A stretch of DNA of 64,000 nt from Alphaproteobacteria bacterium (GCA_037200445.1 JBBCGH010000001.1:1054001-1118000); one strand, 5' to 3'; shown: positions 24,718-34,195, counted from the stretch's first letter. The notes: a model not told the origin generated them from the letters alone. A program made the numbers and translations.

Positions 24718-26607
24718 ATGAACGATGAGCACAAACGTGCCTTCTTCGGGACAGATTTGCTCGCCGGCGAGGAAGCGCTAGAGGCGATTGCAAAGGATGG
24801 ACCGGACGTCATTAGGGAGTTTCTTGGCCCAGGGCGGCCGGAGCCGGCGTGGAATACGCGCCCGCGACTGGCTCGACTCTGCAGCATGTTGGGCCCTGAC
24901 GTTGTCCCCCATCTAATTCACGCGATCGAGACCGCCGAATGGCACACGAAGCTCATTGCAACACCATGTTTCGCGGCCTTCCGAGGAAACAGGTCAGTCG
25001 GGGAGCGGCTCTATCGTTTACTGGACTCTGATGACATCGATGTGCAGCGCCTCGCAATCGAAGCACTCGGCTACGCAGCCTATAGCGAGGGGTGGGGTAT
25101 TCGCGACACGACTCGATATGGGTCTCCCGATCGGTCAAGCGATTTTGTCACTATCGACAAGGACACATTCGGGAAGCTGCTCTACTACGCGCTGGTCGCG
25201 CTGATCCGGCTGTTCGCCCATCACGGAAGTGCCAAGTATCTTGAGCAATGTGAGGCCCTGCTGGAGGATGCCAAGGAGGTGCGGAAAGGGGATGACTATT
25301 CCTGGGACATCGATCGGTGCTTGGCAGAGCTTCAGCCGGGCGCAGCAGATGCTTTGATAGCGCGGTGGCTCCGTCATGCCGATGTTTATTTTCGGCGGCA
25401 TGCACTCGTTGGGCTGGCGGCGTTGCGTTTGCGTCGAACCGCACGCGTATTGAGCGAAGCCCTTCGCGAATCCGACGCCAGCGAGATTGCGGCTACCGCA
25501 GGCATTGCCCTCGGCGGCATCTTGACGGCGGAAGCTGCAACATATCTTGCGGACTTGATCTCCAAAGGCCACCAGGGCAATGGCGTGCAGTGGGCCTTCA
25601 GCTTGCTATATGGCCTCGGAATCGGTTGGCCCGACCACAAACCGTTGATGGCGCGCATCGTTGCGAGGAACGACGAAGTCACGACTCAATTTCGCTATAG
25701 CGCCGCCTGCCGCGGGGACCGGTCCGTCATGCATTCCATTGTTGAGCGGCTCGATGCGGAGGACCCCTTCGTCAGAGGGGCAAGTGCGCTTTCTCTCGTG
25801 CGGCTTTCGCCTCAGGATGCGCGAGTGGCGCTCGCGGGACGCGAGCGGGAGATTTCGAAACCCATCGAGGGCTTACTTCTGCTCAGCGCCAAAATCCATT
25901 TGGGAGAACATCGTCTTGTTTCCAACCTTGATCGGTATGCGCAAGAGTTTGAGAGTCTTCCGATGTTACGGCCAATCTGGAAGCGCGAAGTTCTCGGCGC
26001 GTTCGCCGTTGCGGAGAACGACGGTCGGCGAGCAGCGCTTTGGGCTGAAGTCGCAAACGAATCAATGGAGAAGGTCGTCGGTGACCTGCAGTCCATCGGA
26101 GTGGTCATCGAGCAAGGTGCGGCCGAAGCAAATCTGGCGCCAGCGGCTTCAGCCAAAATGTCATCAGCGACGGTCTTCGTAAGCTATAGCCACAAGGACA
26201 AGAGCGTTCTGGAGGAGTTTCAGATCGCGCTGAGGCCGCTGACAAGAAAAGGAGTCATCGACCTCTGGGATGATACGAAATTGCAGCCTGGCAGCAGATG
26301 GAAGGAAGAAATCGATCAGGCCATGCGACAGGCCGGAGTAGCCCTGTTTCTCGTAAGCCGGAACTTTCTGAATTCGGAATTTATCACGCGGCACGAGCTT
26401 AGCACCTTGCTGGAGGCGGCGAGGACTCGCGGAGTTCGGGTCATCTGGGTTGCGGTTGATCATTGCCTGTACGAAGACACGGAGCTTGCCGGCTTTCAGG
26501 CGGCGAACAATCCGACCCGTCCGCTATCGGATCTGGCGGGAAACGACAGAGATCGCGAGATCGTCGAGATCTGCCGCAAGGTACGAGACGTGCTCACAAA
26601 ATCCTGA
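24718..26607 (+). CDS. HEAT-repeat protein with C-terminal TIR domain (candidate anti-phage effector)
   Basis: This 629-residue cytoplasmic protein has two parts. Residues about 20-470 are alpha-helical HEAT/PBS-like repeats (AIEALGYAAYSEG, ALVGLAALRLRRTARVLSEALRESDASEIAATAGIALGGI, FVRGASALSLVRLS). Residues 484-629 are a TIR_2-type domain (ATVFVSYSHKDKSVLEEF, IDLWDDTKLQPGSRW, VALFLVSRNFLNSEFITRHEL). E560 sits where the catalytic glutamate of NADase TIR domains lies (S-x-x-F-L-x-S-x-F-I-x-x-x-E). Codon use and GC are visibly lower than the neighbours, which suggests horizontal acquisition. No partner gene flanks it. The start at 24718 (AAGGAA upstream) is chosen over an open extension to 24319 that runs through mop. 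Function as an NAD-depleting immune effector is inference. Confidence 0.85.
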   Translation: MNDEHKRAFFGTDLLAGEEALEAIAKDGPDVIREFLGPGRPEPAWNTRPRLARLCSMLGPDVVPHLIHAIETAEWHTKLIATPCFAAFRGNRSVGERLYRLLDSDDIDVQRLAIEALGYAAYSEGWGIRDTTRYGSPDRSSDFVTIDKDTFGKLLYYALVALIRLFAHHGSAKYLEQCEALLEDAKEVRKGDDYSWDIDRCLAELQPGAADALIARWLRHADVYFRRHALVGLAALRLRRTARVLSEALRESDASEIAATAGIALGGILTAEAATYLADLISKGHQGNGVQWAFSLLYGLGIGWPDHKPLMARIVARNDEVTTQFRYSAACRGDRSVMHSIVERLDAEDPFVRGASALSLVRLSPQDARVALAGREREISKPIEGLLLLSAKIHLGEHRLVSNLDRYAQEFESLPMLRPIWKREVLGAFAVAENDGRRAALWAEVANESMEKVVGDLQSIGVVIEQGAAEANLAPAASAKMSSATVFVSYSHKDKSVLEEFQIALRPLTRKGVIDLWDDTKLQPGSRWKEEIDQAMRQAGVALFLVSRNFLNSEFITRHELSTLLEAARTRGVRVIWVAVDHCLYEDTELAGFQAANNPTRPLSDLAGNDRDREIVEICRKVRDVLTKS

Positions 26608-26690
26608 CTCGGACCGAACCTTCGCCGGGCAATGCCGGGTTGTCAGATGCATCGCGCTCGGCATTAACTTGGGCGTTCAGGGGGGAGCGC

Positions 26691-28322
26691 ATGCCCAGCG
26701 CCGAACGCATCGAAGGCGAATTCGACTACATCATCGTCGGCGCGGGCTCGGCCGGCTGCGTGCTCGCCAATCGGCTCTCCGCCGACCCCACAAACCGCGT
26801 GCTGCTGCTGGAAGCCGGCGGCAACGACAACTGGATCTGGTTCCACATTCCGGTCGGCTACCTGTTTGCGATCGGCAATCCGCGCTCCGACTGGATGTTC
26901 AAGACGGAACCAGAGCCGGGCCTGAACGGGCGCGCGCTGAATTACCCGCGCGGCAAGGTGCTCGGAGGCTCCTCGGCGATCAACGCCATGATCTACATGC
27001 GCGGCCAGGCCGCCGACTACGATCACTGGCGCCAGCTCGGGCTCACCGGCTGGGGCTGGAGCGATGTGCTGCCGCTGTTCCGGAAGCAGACTGATCATTT
27101 TCTCGGCGAAAGCGAGCACCACGGGACGGGGGGTGAATGGCGCATCGAGGCGCCGCGCGTGAGCTGGGCGCTGCTCGATGCGTTTCGCGCGGCCGCCGAG
27201 CAATACGGCGTCAAGCCGATCGACGATTTCAATCGCGGCGACAACGAAGGCTCCTGCTATTTCCACGTCAACCAGATGCGCGGACGGCGCTGGTCGGCGG
27301 CGCGCGGCTTTCTCAAGCCCGTGATGAACCGCGCAAACCTGCGGGTCGAGACCGGATGTCTCGCCGAGCGCATCGAGTTCGACGGCTGGCGCGCGACGGG
27401 CGTCACCTGGCGGCAGGGCGGCGTGAGCAGGAGCGCACGGGCGAAAGGCGAGGTCATCCTGTCGGCCGGCTCGATCGGCTCCGCGCAGCTTCTGCTCCTC
27501 TCGGGCGTTGGCCCGGGGCGCGACCTGCTCGACCTGGGCATCCCGGTGGTGCTCGACCGCCCGGGCGTCGGGCAGAACCTGCAGGATCATCTGCAGCTCC
27601 GCATGATCTACAGGGTGTCGGGCGTAAAAACCCTGAACGAGACCTATCACTCGCTCGTCGGCCGCGCCCTGATGGGGCTCGACTATGCGCTGCGCCGGCG
27701 CGGGCCGCTGACGATGGCCCCTTCACAGTTGGGGTTGTTTACCCGGTCCGATCCTTCGCGCGAGCGCGCCAACATCCAGTTTCATGTGCAGCCGCTCTCG
27801 CTCGACAAGTTCGGCGATCCGCTGCATGCGTACCCCGCCTTCACCACGAGTGTGTGCAATCTCCAGCCGGAAAGCCGCGGCTTCGTGCGGCTGCGCTCGA
27901 CCGACCCGGCCGACAAGCCGGTGATCCAGCCGCGCTATCTCACGGCCGATGCCGACCGGCGGGTTGCCGCCGACTCGATCCGCGTCGCGCGCGCGATCGT
28001 CGCACAGCCCGCACTGCAGAAGTTCAAGCCGGTCGAGACGCTGCCGGGTGAAGAGATACACAGCGACGACGAGGCGGCGCTCGCGAAAGCCGCCGGCGAC
28101 ATCGGCACCACGATCTTCCACCCGGTCGGTACCGCCAAGATGGGGCTGCCGAGCGACCCGAATGCCGTCACCGACGCGCGGCTGCGCGTGCTCGGCATCG
28201 AGGGGCTGCGGGTGATCGATGCCTCGGTGATGCCGACCATCACGTCGGGCAACACCAATTCGCCCACGATGATGATTGCCGAGAAGGGCGCGGCGATGGT
28301 GCTGGCCGATCAAAGCGGTTGA
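26691..28322 (+). CDS. GMC-family FAD oxidoreductase (choline/alcohol dehydrogenase-like)
   Basis: This 543-residue flavoprotein has the N-terminal FAD motif FDYIIVGAGSAGCVLANRLS, LLLEAG, GMC signature 1 (YPRGKVLGGSSAINAMIYMRG), signature 2 (GEVILSAGSIGSAQLLLLSGVGP) and the catalytic His/Asn region (IFHPVGTAKMG, then SGNTNSPTMMIAEKGA). GGGGGGAG precedes the ATG at 26691. Members oxidise choline, aliphatic alcohols or polyethylene glycol; no betaine-aldehyde dehydrogenase is nearby, so the substrate stays open. It is a single gene, apparently unrelated to the TIR gene 83 bp upstream. Confidence 0.9.
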   Translation: MPSAERIEGEFDYIIVGAGSAGCVLANRLSADPTNRVLLLEAGGNDNWIWFHIPVGYLFAIGNPRSDWMFKTEPEPGLNGRALNYPRGKVLGGSSAINAMIYMRGQAADYDHWRQLGLTGWGWSDVLPLFRKQTDHFLGESEHHGTGGEWRIEAPRVSWALLDAFRAAAEQYGVKPIDDFNRGDNEGSCYFHVNQMRGRRWSAARGFLKPVMNRANLRVETGCLAERIEFDGWRATGVTWRQGGVSRSARAKGEVILSAGSIGSAQLLLLSGVGPGRDLLDLGIPVVLDRPGVGQNLQDHLQLRMIYRVSGVKTLNETYHSLVGRALMGLDYALRRRGPLTMAPSQLGLFTRSDPSRERANIQFHVQPLSLDKFGDPLHAYPAFTTSVCNLQPESRGFVRLRSTDPADKPVIQPRYLTADADRRVAADSIRVARAIVAQPALQKFKPVETLPGEEIHSDDEAALAKAAGDIGTTIFHPVGTAKMGLPSDPNAVTDARLRVLGIEGLRVIDASVMPTITSGNTNSPTMMIAEKGAAMVLADQSG

Positions 28323-28398
28323 TAGCGCGCTTTGCCCCCGTGACATCGCCGCCCCGAACCGGAACAATCACCCTTTGCGAAAACGTGGAGGGGCGCCC

Positions 28399-28962
28399 AT
28401 GGATCTCGTCAACCGCGTGAAGAACATCCTGCTCGATCCGCAGAACGAATGGCGCGTGATCGACGGCGAGCCGGACAAGCCGATCGACATTCTGAAGAAT
28501 TATGTGGCGATCGTCGCGGCGATCCCTGTCGTCTGCGGTTTCATCGGTGCGTCGATCATCGGTGTGGCAGGCTTTCGGACCGGCATTTTTATCGGACTGA
28601 TGAGCGCGATTATCCACTATGTGCTGGCGCTCATCGGCGTCTACGTGATCGCCTTTATCATCGATGCGCTGGCGCCGACCTTCGGCGGTCGGAAGGACTT
28701 CAACAGCGCGTTCAAGGTCGCGGCCTATTCGCCGACGGCCGCCTGGATCGCCGGCGTGTTCGCGCTGCTGCCGATCCTCTCGGTGTTGACGATCCTCGGG
28801 CTCTACAGCCTCTATCTTTTGTACATCGGGCTGCCGATCCTGATGCGCACGCCGCCCGAGCGGTCCGTGCCCTATATCCTGGCGGTCATCGTCTGCGCGG
28901 TGATCGTGTGGGTCCTGATCTTCGCGCTGCCGTTCATGCTGCTCGGCATGCGGATGATGTGA
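28399..28962 (+). CDS. Yip1-domain membrane protein
   Basis: This 187-residue integral membrane protein starts MDLVNRVKNILLDPQNEWRVIDGEP, the cytoplasmic helix typical of bacterial Yip1 (PF04893) proteins. Five hydrophobic helices follow (AIVAAIPVVCGFIGASII, IFIGLMSAIIHYVLALIGVYVI, AAWIAGVFALLPILSVLTI, LYSLYLLYIGLPILM, YILAVIVCAVIVWVLI). GGAGGGG lies upstream of the ATG. The stop abuts the stop of the convergent transketolase gene with no gap. Function in bacteria is unknown. Confidence 0.85.
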   Translation: MDLVNRVKNILLDPQNEWRVIDGEPDKPIDILKNYVAIVAAIPVVCGFIGASIIGVAGFRTGIFIGLMSAIIHYVLALIGVYVIAFIIDALAPTFGGRKDFNSAFKVAAYSPTAAWIAGVFALLPILSVLTILGLYSLYLLYIGLPILMRTPPERSVPYILAVIVCAVIVWVLIFALPFMLLGMRMM

Positions 28963-31380
28963 TCAGGGCAGCGCCTTGAGATAACGGATCGGCCGCCCGG
29001 GCGCGATCGCTTCCGCGGCCGCAACGATCGCATTCGTATCGATGCCATAGTGGCGGTAGAGCTCCGGGATCGAGCCGGTTTGTCCGAAGTGCTCGACGCC
29101 GAGCGCTCGGGTGCGGTGGCCATGGATCGCGCCAAGCCAGCCGAGCGCCGCGGGATGCGCATCGCACACGGTGACGATGCCGCAGTGTGGGGCTAAGTCC
29201 GCCATCAACCGCTCGATGTGCGAGCGCGCATGGATGAGGCCTCTTTCGCGCGCGCGCTGCGCGGCGGTCCAGCCGGCATTGAGCCGGTCGGCCGAGGTAA
29301 CCGCCAGCAGCCCGACGTCACGCCGGTCCTCGCCCATCAGGCCGACGGCCTCGATGGCTTCGGGCGCGACCGCGCCCGCGTAGGCGACGACCACCTGGCA
29401 GTTCGGCCCGGGTTTGCGCATCCAGTAGGCGCCGTCGATGATCGCCTGCCGCAGTTCGGGCGTGACGGTGCGCTTGATCTGCTCGATCGGGCGCGTGGAG
29501 AGCCTGAGATAAACCGAGCCGCCGGTCTCGTCGCGCAGCCAGTTGCGCTCGGATGGCGCACCCTCGCCGTCCTTCTGGATGTAGTCGAACGACCACGCCA
29601 TGATGGCGGCAAGTTCGTCCACATAGGCTGGCTCGAACGCCGCAAGCCCGTCTTGCGCCATGCCGATCAGCGGCGTACCGATCGACTGATGCGCGCCGCC
29701 TTCGCCCGCGAGCGTGATCCCTGAGGGCGTCGCGACCAGAATGAAGCGCGCCTCCTGGTAACAGGCGTAGTTCAGCGCGTCGAGGCCGCGCGCGATGAAC
29801 GGATCGTAGAGCGTGCCGATCGGGAACAGCCGCTCGCCGTTGATCGAGTGCGACAGCCCGAGCGCCGAGAGTGCGATGAACAGGTTGTTCTCAGCGATGC
29901 CGAGCTCGATGTGCTGACCGGTTGGCGCGAACTCCCAGTTGAAGGTCGAGGCGATGCGTTCGCTCTTGAACGTGTCGGCCATCTTCTCGCGCGCGAACAG
30001 GTTGCGCCGGTTCACCCACGGGCCGAGATTGGTCGAGACTGTGACGTCCGGCGACGTCGTGACGATGCGTTTGACGAAATCCGAATCGCCGCGGCCGAGC
30101 TCATTGAGCAACGCGCCGAATCCGAATTGCGTCGACATCGTGGGCTGGATCGAGATCGACAGTTCGCTCGGGACGTCGACGTGGGGCGCGACATAGCGGC
30201 GCGGCGCCTTGGTGGCGAACGGCACGCGATCGAGAAAGGCCTGCAGTTCACGCTCGGGCGTCGCGAGCCCCTCGAACTTGTCCCACTCGTGGCCTGCGCG
30301 GATGCCCATCTTTTCGCGCAGCTGGTCCATTTGCGCCGGCGTCATCATGCCGGCGTGATTGTCCTTGTGGCCGGCGAGCGCGAGGCCGGAGCCCTTGATG
30401 GTGTAGCAGATGAAGCAGGTCGGCCGGTCGTGCTTCGCCGCGGCATCGAATGCCTCGATCAGCGAGGGCAGGTCGTGCCCGCCGAGATTGCCCATCAGCC
30501 GCGCGAGTTCTTCGTCGGAGCGCTTGTCGAGTAACTTCGATACTGCGCCCTGATCGCCAAGATCGTTCATCAGCCGCTTGCGCCACGCGGCGCCGCCCTG
30601 GAACGTGAGCGCCGAGTAGAGCTGGTTCGGGCAGTTGTTGATCCAGGTGCGCAGCGCCTCGCCGCCCGGCTCCTTGAATGCGGCCTCCTGCAACTCGCCG
30701 TGCTTGACGATGACGACGTCCCAGCCGAACGCCTTGAACAGCGCCTCGTAGCGCGCCCACAGGCCCTCGCGGATTACCGCGTCGAGGCTCTGGCGATTGT
30801 AGTCGATCACCCACCAGCAATTGCGCAGACCCTGCTTCCAGCCTTCGAGCATCGCCTCGAAGATATTGCCCTCGTCCATCTCGGCGTCGCCGACCAGCGC
30901 GATGAAGCGCCCCTCGGGATTGTCCGATTTGAAATGTGCGCGCACGTAGTCCTGCACCAGCGAGGAGAACAGTGTTTGCGCGACGCCGAGGCCGACCGAG
31001 CCGGTCGAGAAGTCGACATCGTCGGTATCCTTGGTGCGCGAGGGGTAGCTCTGCGCGCCCTTGTAGCCGCGGAAGGCCTCGAGCTTCTCGCGCGTCTGCT
31101 TGCCGAGGAGGTACTGGATCGCATGGAAGTTCGGCGACGCGTGTGGTTTCACGGCGACGCGATCCTGCGGCCGCAGCGCGTGGAAATAGAGCGCCGTCAT
31201 GATGGCGGCGAGCGATGCGGAGGAGGCTTGATGGCCGCCGACCTTCAGCCCGTCCGTGCTTTCGCGAACATGATTGGCGTGATGGATCGTCCAGCTCGAC
31301 AGCCAGAGAACTTTTTTCTCAAGTTCGCCGAGAATGCGCAGCTCTGCGTTATCGATCGGTTTGCGGGAGGCGTTCGCCAT
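28963..31380 (-). CDS. Transketolase-like / homodimeric pyruvate dehydrogenase E1-like enzyme
   Basis: This 805-residue thiamine-diphosphate enzyme is built like AceE. The N-terminal PP domain has SSWTIHHANHVRES, HASPNFHAIQYLLG and the ThDP motif GDAEMDEGNIFEAML...WWVIDYNRQSLD (G-D-x, then N after about 27 residues). A central Pyr domain starts near residue 410 (TQFGFGALLNELG, EFAPTGQHIELGIAENNLFIALSALGLS). A transketolase C-domain starts near 640 (VVAYAGAVAPEAIEAV). AceE proper is about 890 residues and sits with aceF; no E2 or E3 gene is adjacent here. It may be an alternative 2-oxoacid dehydrogenase E1 or a true transketolase variant. Transcription is divergent from the TSUP gene. Confidence 0.85.
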   Translation of the reverse strand: MANASRKPIDNAELRILGELEKKVLWLSSWTIHHANHVRESTDGLKVGGHQASSASLAAIMTALYFHALRPQDRVAVKPHASPNFHAIQYLLGKQTREKLEAFRGYKGAQSYPSRTKDTDDVDFSTGSVGLGVAQTLFSSLVQDYVRAHFKSDNPEGRFIALVGDAEMDEGNIFEAMLEGWKQGLRNCWWVIDYNRQSLDAVIREGLWARYEALFKAFGWDVVIVKHGELQEAAFKEPGGEALRTWINNCPNQLYSALTFQGGAAWRKRLMNDLGDQGAVSKLLDKRSDEELARLMGNLGGHDLPSLIEAFDAAAKHDRPTCFICYTIKGSGLALAGHKDNHAGMMTPAQMDQLREKMGIRAGHEWDKFEGLATPERELQAFLDRVPFATKAPRRYVAPHVDVPSELSISIQPTMSTQFGFGALLNELGRGDSDFVKRIVTTSPDVTVSTNLGPWVNRRNLFAREKMADTFKSERIASTFNWEFAPTGQHIELGIAENNLFIALSALGLSHSINGERLFPIGTLYDPFIARGLDALNYACYQEARFILVATPSGITLAGEGGAHQSIGTPLIGMAQDGLAAFEPAYVDELAAIMAWSFDYIQKDGEGAPSERNWLRDETGGSVYLRLSTRPIEQIKRTVTPELRQAIIDGAYWMRKPGPNCQVVVAYAGAVAPEAIEAVGLMGEDRRDVGLLAVTSADRLNAGWTAAQRARERGLIHARSHIERLMADLAPHCGIVTVCDAHPAALGWLGAIHGHRTRALGVEHFGQTGSIPELYRHYGIDTNAIVAAAEAIAPGRPIRYLKALP

Positions 31381-31529
31381 GAAGTTCCGTTATCCTGTGT
31401 CCGTCGGCGCATTATGAACGGAAGCGGGCGCGCTCGTAAGTCGCGTTGACGCGGCTCCCTAAAAAATCGTTCGATGGGCTCGTTCGGCATGCGGATCGCC
31501 GAAACGCTCGCAGCAACGGAGGCGGCCCG

Positions 31530-32279
31530 GTGCTGATCGACTACATCCTGATTGGGCTGATTGGTTTTGTGGCGCAACTCGTCGATGGCGCGCTCGGCAT
31601 GGCGTTCGGCGTGATCTCGACCACCGCCATGCTGTCGATGGGACTGCCGCCCGCGCAGGCGAGCGCCTTGGTGCACACGGCCGAGATCTTCACCACAGCC
31701 GGCTCCGCCGCCTCGCACATCTGGCATCGCAACGTCGACTGGCGGCTGGTCTCGCGGCTCGGCGTTGCCGGCGTGCTCGGTGCGGTGCTCGGCGCCTGGA
31801 TCCTCTCCAACCTCGATGCCGGCGTGGTGCGGCCTTTCATCTCGGCCTACCTGCTCGTGGTCGGCGGGTTCATCCTGTTCAAGGCCTGGCGCGGCGTACC
31901 GGCGCGCGATGCCCCGGCGCCGTGGGTTCCGCCGATCGGATTTGTGGCCGGCTTCCTCGATGCGAGCGGCGGGGGCGGCTGGGGACCGGTCGCGACCACG
32001 ACGCTGATCGGCTCGGGTCACGCGCCACGCATGACCGTCGGCTCGGTCAACACCACCGAGTTCTTCGTCACCATCGCCGCCGCCACGACTTTCTTCATCG
32101 AGCTCGGCGCTTCCCCGTGGCGCGAGCTGCTCGCGTTGATCATCGGGGGGCTGCTTGCCGCGCCGCTCGGCGGCTGGGCCGTGCAGCGCATTCAGGCACG
32201 GACCCTGATGGTCGCGGTCGGCTGCCTGGTGATCGCGCTTTCGGCCTGGCAGATCGCGCGGGCGATGAAGCTCGTTTGA
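31530..32279 (+). CDS. TSUP (TauE/SafE) family sulfite/sulfoacetate-type exporter
   Basis: This 249-residue membrane protein has duplicated TSUP halves: YILIGLIGFVAQLVDGALGMAFGV (G-x-x-D-G-x-x-G-M) and GFVAGFLDASGGGGWGPVATTTLIGSG. Seven or eight helices are expected. GTG at 31530 follows GGAGG at 31519-31523 and is preferred over a TTG at 31446 that adds a charged, non-hydrophobic extension. The family exports sulfite, sulfoacetate or related organosulfur anions; the substrate is not evident from the neighbours. Confidence 0.87.
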   Translation: MLIDYILIGLIGFVAQLVDGALGMAFGVISTTAMLSMGLPPAQASALVHTAEIFTTAGSAASHIWHRNVDWRLVSRLGVAGVLGAVLGAWILSNLDAGVVRPFISAYLLVVGGFILFKAWRGVPARDAPAPWVPPIGFVAGFLDASGGGGWGPVATTTLIGSGHAPRMTVGSVNTTEFFVTIAAATTFFIELGASPWRELLALIIGGLLAAPLGGWAVQRIQARTLMVAVGCLVIALSAWQIARAMKLV

Positions 32280-32280
32280 C

Positions 32281-32399
32281 TCGTCATGCCCGGCCTTGTG
32301 CCGGGCATCCACGTCTTTGCTGAAAGGTGAAGTCGTGGATGGCCGGGCATCAGGGCGTTTACGCCCGTCTTCGACGGGCTATGCCCGGCCATGACGGAA
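32281..32399. repeat. REP-like palindromes
   Basis: Two units lie between convergent genes: CATGCCCGGC/GCCGGGCATC near 32285-32309 and ATGGCCGGGCAT (32339-32350) paired with ATGCCCGGCCAT (32381-32392). Inside the second, GGGCGTTTACGCCC forms a small hairpin. The TCGTCATGCCC flank resembles the elements at 4079 and 22716. Confidence 0.75.
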
Positions 32400-32401
32400 T
32401 A

Positions 32402-33733
32402 TCAATCCACGATCGACTGATACACCAGCGCGTTGATTACCTGCCGGTAGTGCCAGCGGATCGGGCCTGGCGAGTGCGCCATGAACACCACCGCAAGCTC
32501 CTCCTTCGGGTCGGCCCACCAGTTGGTGCCGCTCGCGCCCGGCCACGAGAAATCGCCGACCGAGCCCATCACGCGCCCGCGCCCCGCTTCCGTGCGCACC
32601 GACAGGCCGAGCCCGAAGCCGTAGCCTTCGCGCGTCGGATCGGCATTCGCGATCAGGCTCTTCACATCCGGCCCCATCTGGTTTGTCAGCATGTACTCGG
32701 CGGTCTTGCGGCCGAGGATGCGCGTTTCGCCATAGGCGCCCTTGTTAAGCAGTGCGAGCGCGAAGCGCATGTAGTCGGAGACGGTCGACGACAGGCACCC
32801 GCCGCCGCATTCGAACTTCAGCGGCTGCGTTAGCACCGGCGCGATGGTCTGCGCCTGCCCCGTGTCGGGATCCTTGTCGAGCGCCTTCGCGTAACGCGCC
32901 GCCTTCTCGGGCGGGATGAAGAAGCCGGTGTCGTTCATGCCGAGGGGCTTGAAGATGTTCGCTTCAAAATACTGCCCGAGCTTCTGGCCCGACACCCTCT
33001 CGACCACCTGCCCAAGCAGGTCGAGCCCGAAACCGTAGTCCCACACGGCGCCCGGATGATTGAGCAGCGGCAGCTTCGCGAGCGCGTCCATAAACTGCGC
33101 GCCGTCCATCGTCGTGCCGGCAACGCCGCTGCCGCCCGGATAGAGTTTGTGCACGGCGGTATTGCCGCGCCCGCCGTAAATGAGACCGGAGGTGTGCATC
33201 ATCAGGTGGCGGAGCGTGATCGGCTGTTTTGCCGGGACCTTGCCGGTGATCGCGTCGCCGCTTTCGTTCAGCTCGGCGACCTCCATTTTGGCGAACTGCG
33301 GGAAATATTTTGACAGCGGGTCGTCGACCAGAAGCTTGCCGCGCTCCTGCAATTGCAGTGCCGCGAGCGCGACCATCGGCTTGGTCATGGACGCGATATT
33401 GAAGATCGTGTCCTTGGTCATCGCGACGCCGGCTGCCTTGTCGCGGAAGCCGAACGCCTCGTAGTAGACGAGTTTGCCGCGCCGCGCGACCGCGATCACG
33501 GCGCCGGGCAGGCGTCCTTGTTCGATGTCGGCATTGATGACGCGGGCGATCTCGCCGAGCCGCTCGGACGACATGCCGACGTCTTCGGCCTTGCCGCGCG
33601 GCAGCGGATCGCCATTCTGCGCCGCAGAGGCTGCGGCATTCGCGAGCGTGTTCATGTTCGACACCGTTTGAGCGTGGAGCGGAAAAGACAGAAGCGTCGC
33701 GGTCGCTGCCGCGAGTGTGGCGCGGATGAGCAT
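32402..33733 (-). CDS. Serine hydrolase, beta-lactamase/class C (EstB-like) family
   Basis: This 443-residue exported protein (MLIRATLAAATATLLSFPLHAQ signal peptide) has the catalytic S-x-x-K in FNIASMTKPMVA and the Tyr motif in AVWDYGFGLDLLGQVVE. The third motif region is near FSWPGASGTNWWADP, where EstB-like esterases lack the KTG of true lactamases. RLPGAVIAVARRGKLVYYEAFGFRDKA is the usual family opening. It is probably a periplasmic esterase or D-aminopeptidase-like enzyme rather than a resistance determinant. The start at 33733 is chosen because the signal peptide begins there; the frame extends to 33805. Confidence 0.88.
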   Translation of the reverse strand: MLIRATLAAATATLLSFPLHAQTVSNMNTLANAAASAAQNGDPLPRGKAEDVGMSSERLGEIARVINADIEQGRLPGAVIAVARRGKLVYYEAFGFRDKAAGVAMTKDTIFNIASMTKPMVALAALQLQERGKLLVDDPLSKYFPQFAKMEVAELNESGDAITGKVPAKQPITLRHLMMHTSGLIYGGRGNTAVHKLYPGGSGVAGTTMDGAQFMDALAKLPLLNHPGAVWDYGFGLDLLGQVVERVSGQKLGQYFEANIFKPLGMNDTGFFIPPEKAARYAKALDKDPDTGQAQTIAPVLTQPLKFECGGGCLSSTVSDYMRFALALLNKGAYGETRILGRKTAEYMLTNQMGPDVKSLIANADPTREGYGFGLGLSVRTEAGRGRVMGSVGDFSWPGASGTNWWADPKEELAVVFMAHSPGPIRWHYRQVINALVYQSIVD

Positions 33734-33874
33734 GGTCGCCTCCCTGCTGGCGCCTGTTCGGGCGGCGCCTGATGGGGAAGAGGTTACATTAATTTGGGCT
33801 GCCAATTCACCCTCTGAGCAAACAGGCGCGCCAGAGGCACTTCGGCCACGCGCCGGATTGCCTGGCCGAGCGAG

Positions 33875-34033
33875 TTATTCCCCGATGGTCCCACCGAGCA
33901 GACGAACAGCCAGGCTTCGTAACTTCAGCATCATCCAAAGCAGCATCGCCAATACGCTGCCAAACAACACCAGAAGAGCGGCGATCGACACGAAGTACAA
34001 AAGGGCGAGCGCTAGCAGTTGAAACAGTGACAT
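33875..34033 (-). CDS. Possible small membrane protein (52 aa)
   Basis: An open frame reads MSLFQLLALALLYFVSIAALLVLFG, then LAMLLWMMLKLRSLAVRLLGG: one or two hydrophobic helices followed by a basic tail. The frame is open further upstream to 34156, but that extension is hydrophilic and Cys/His-containing. No good ribosome-binding site is visible. Low-complexity hydrophobicity makes this plausible as a small inner-membrane protein, but it may be chance. Confidence 0.35.
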   Translation of the reverse strand: MSLFQLLALALLYFVSIAALLVLFGSVLAMLLWMMLKLRSLAVRLLGGTIGE

Positions 34034-34195
34034 GAGGCGGGCGGAAGGTGGCAGACAGCTCGGGGCAAGACCTGCATGGCGCCGCATCGACGGCGCCACG
34101 CGTATGACAGATTTGTGACAATAGACCGAAAATGCAGATTTGAAAGCGATTTGCACGTTCCCCGCTGGCAGCCGAGAGCCGCTCTGCGTCTCTCT

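Noticed and set aside
32402-33733. A beta-lactamase resistance gene
   Set aside because: It has S-x-x-K and the Tyr motif but no KTG; the sequence fits EstB-like esterases or peptidases better.
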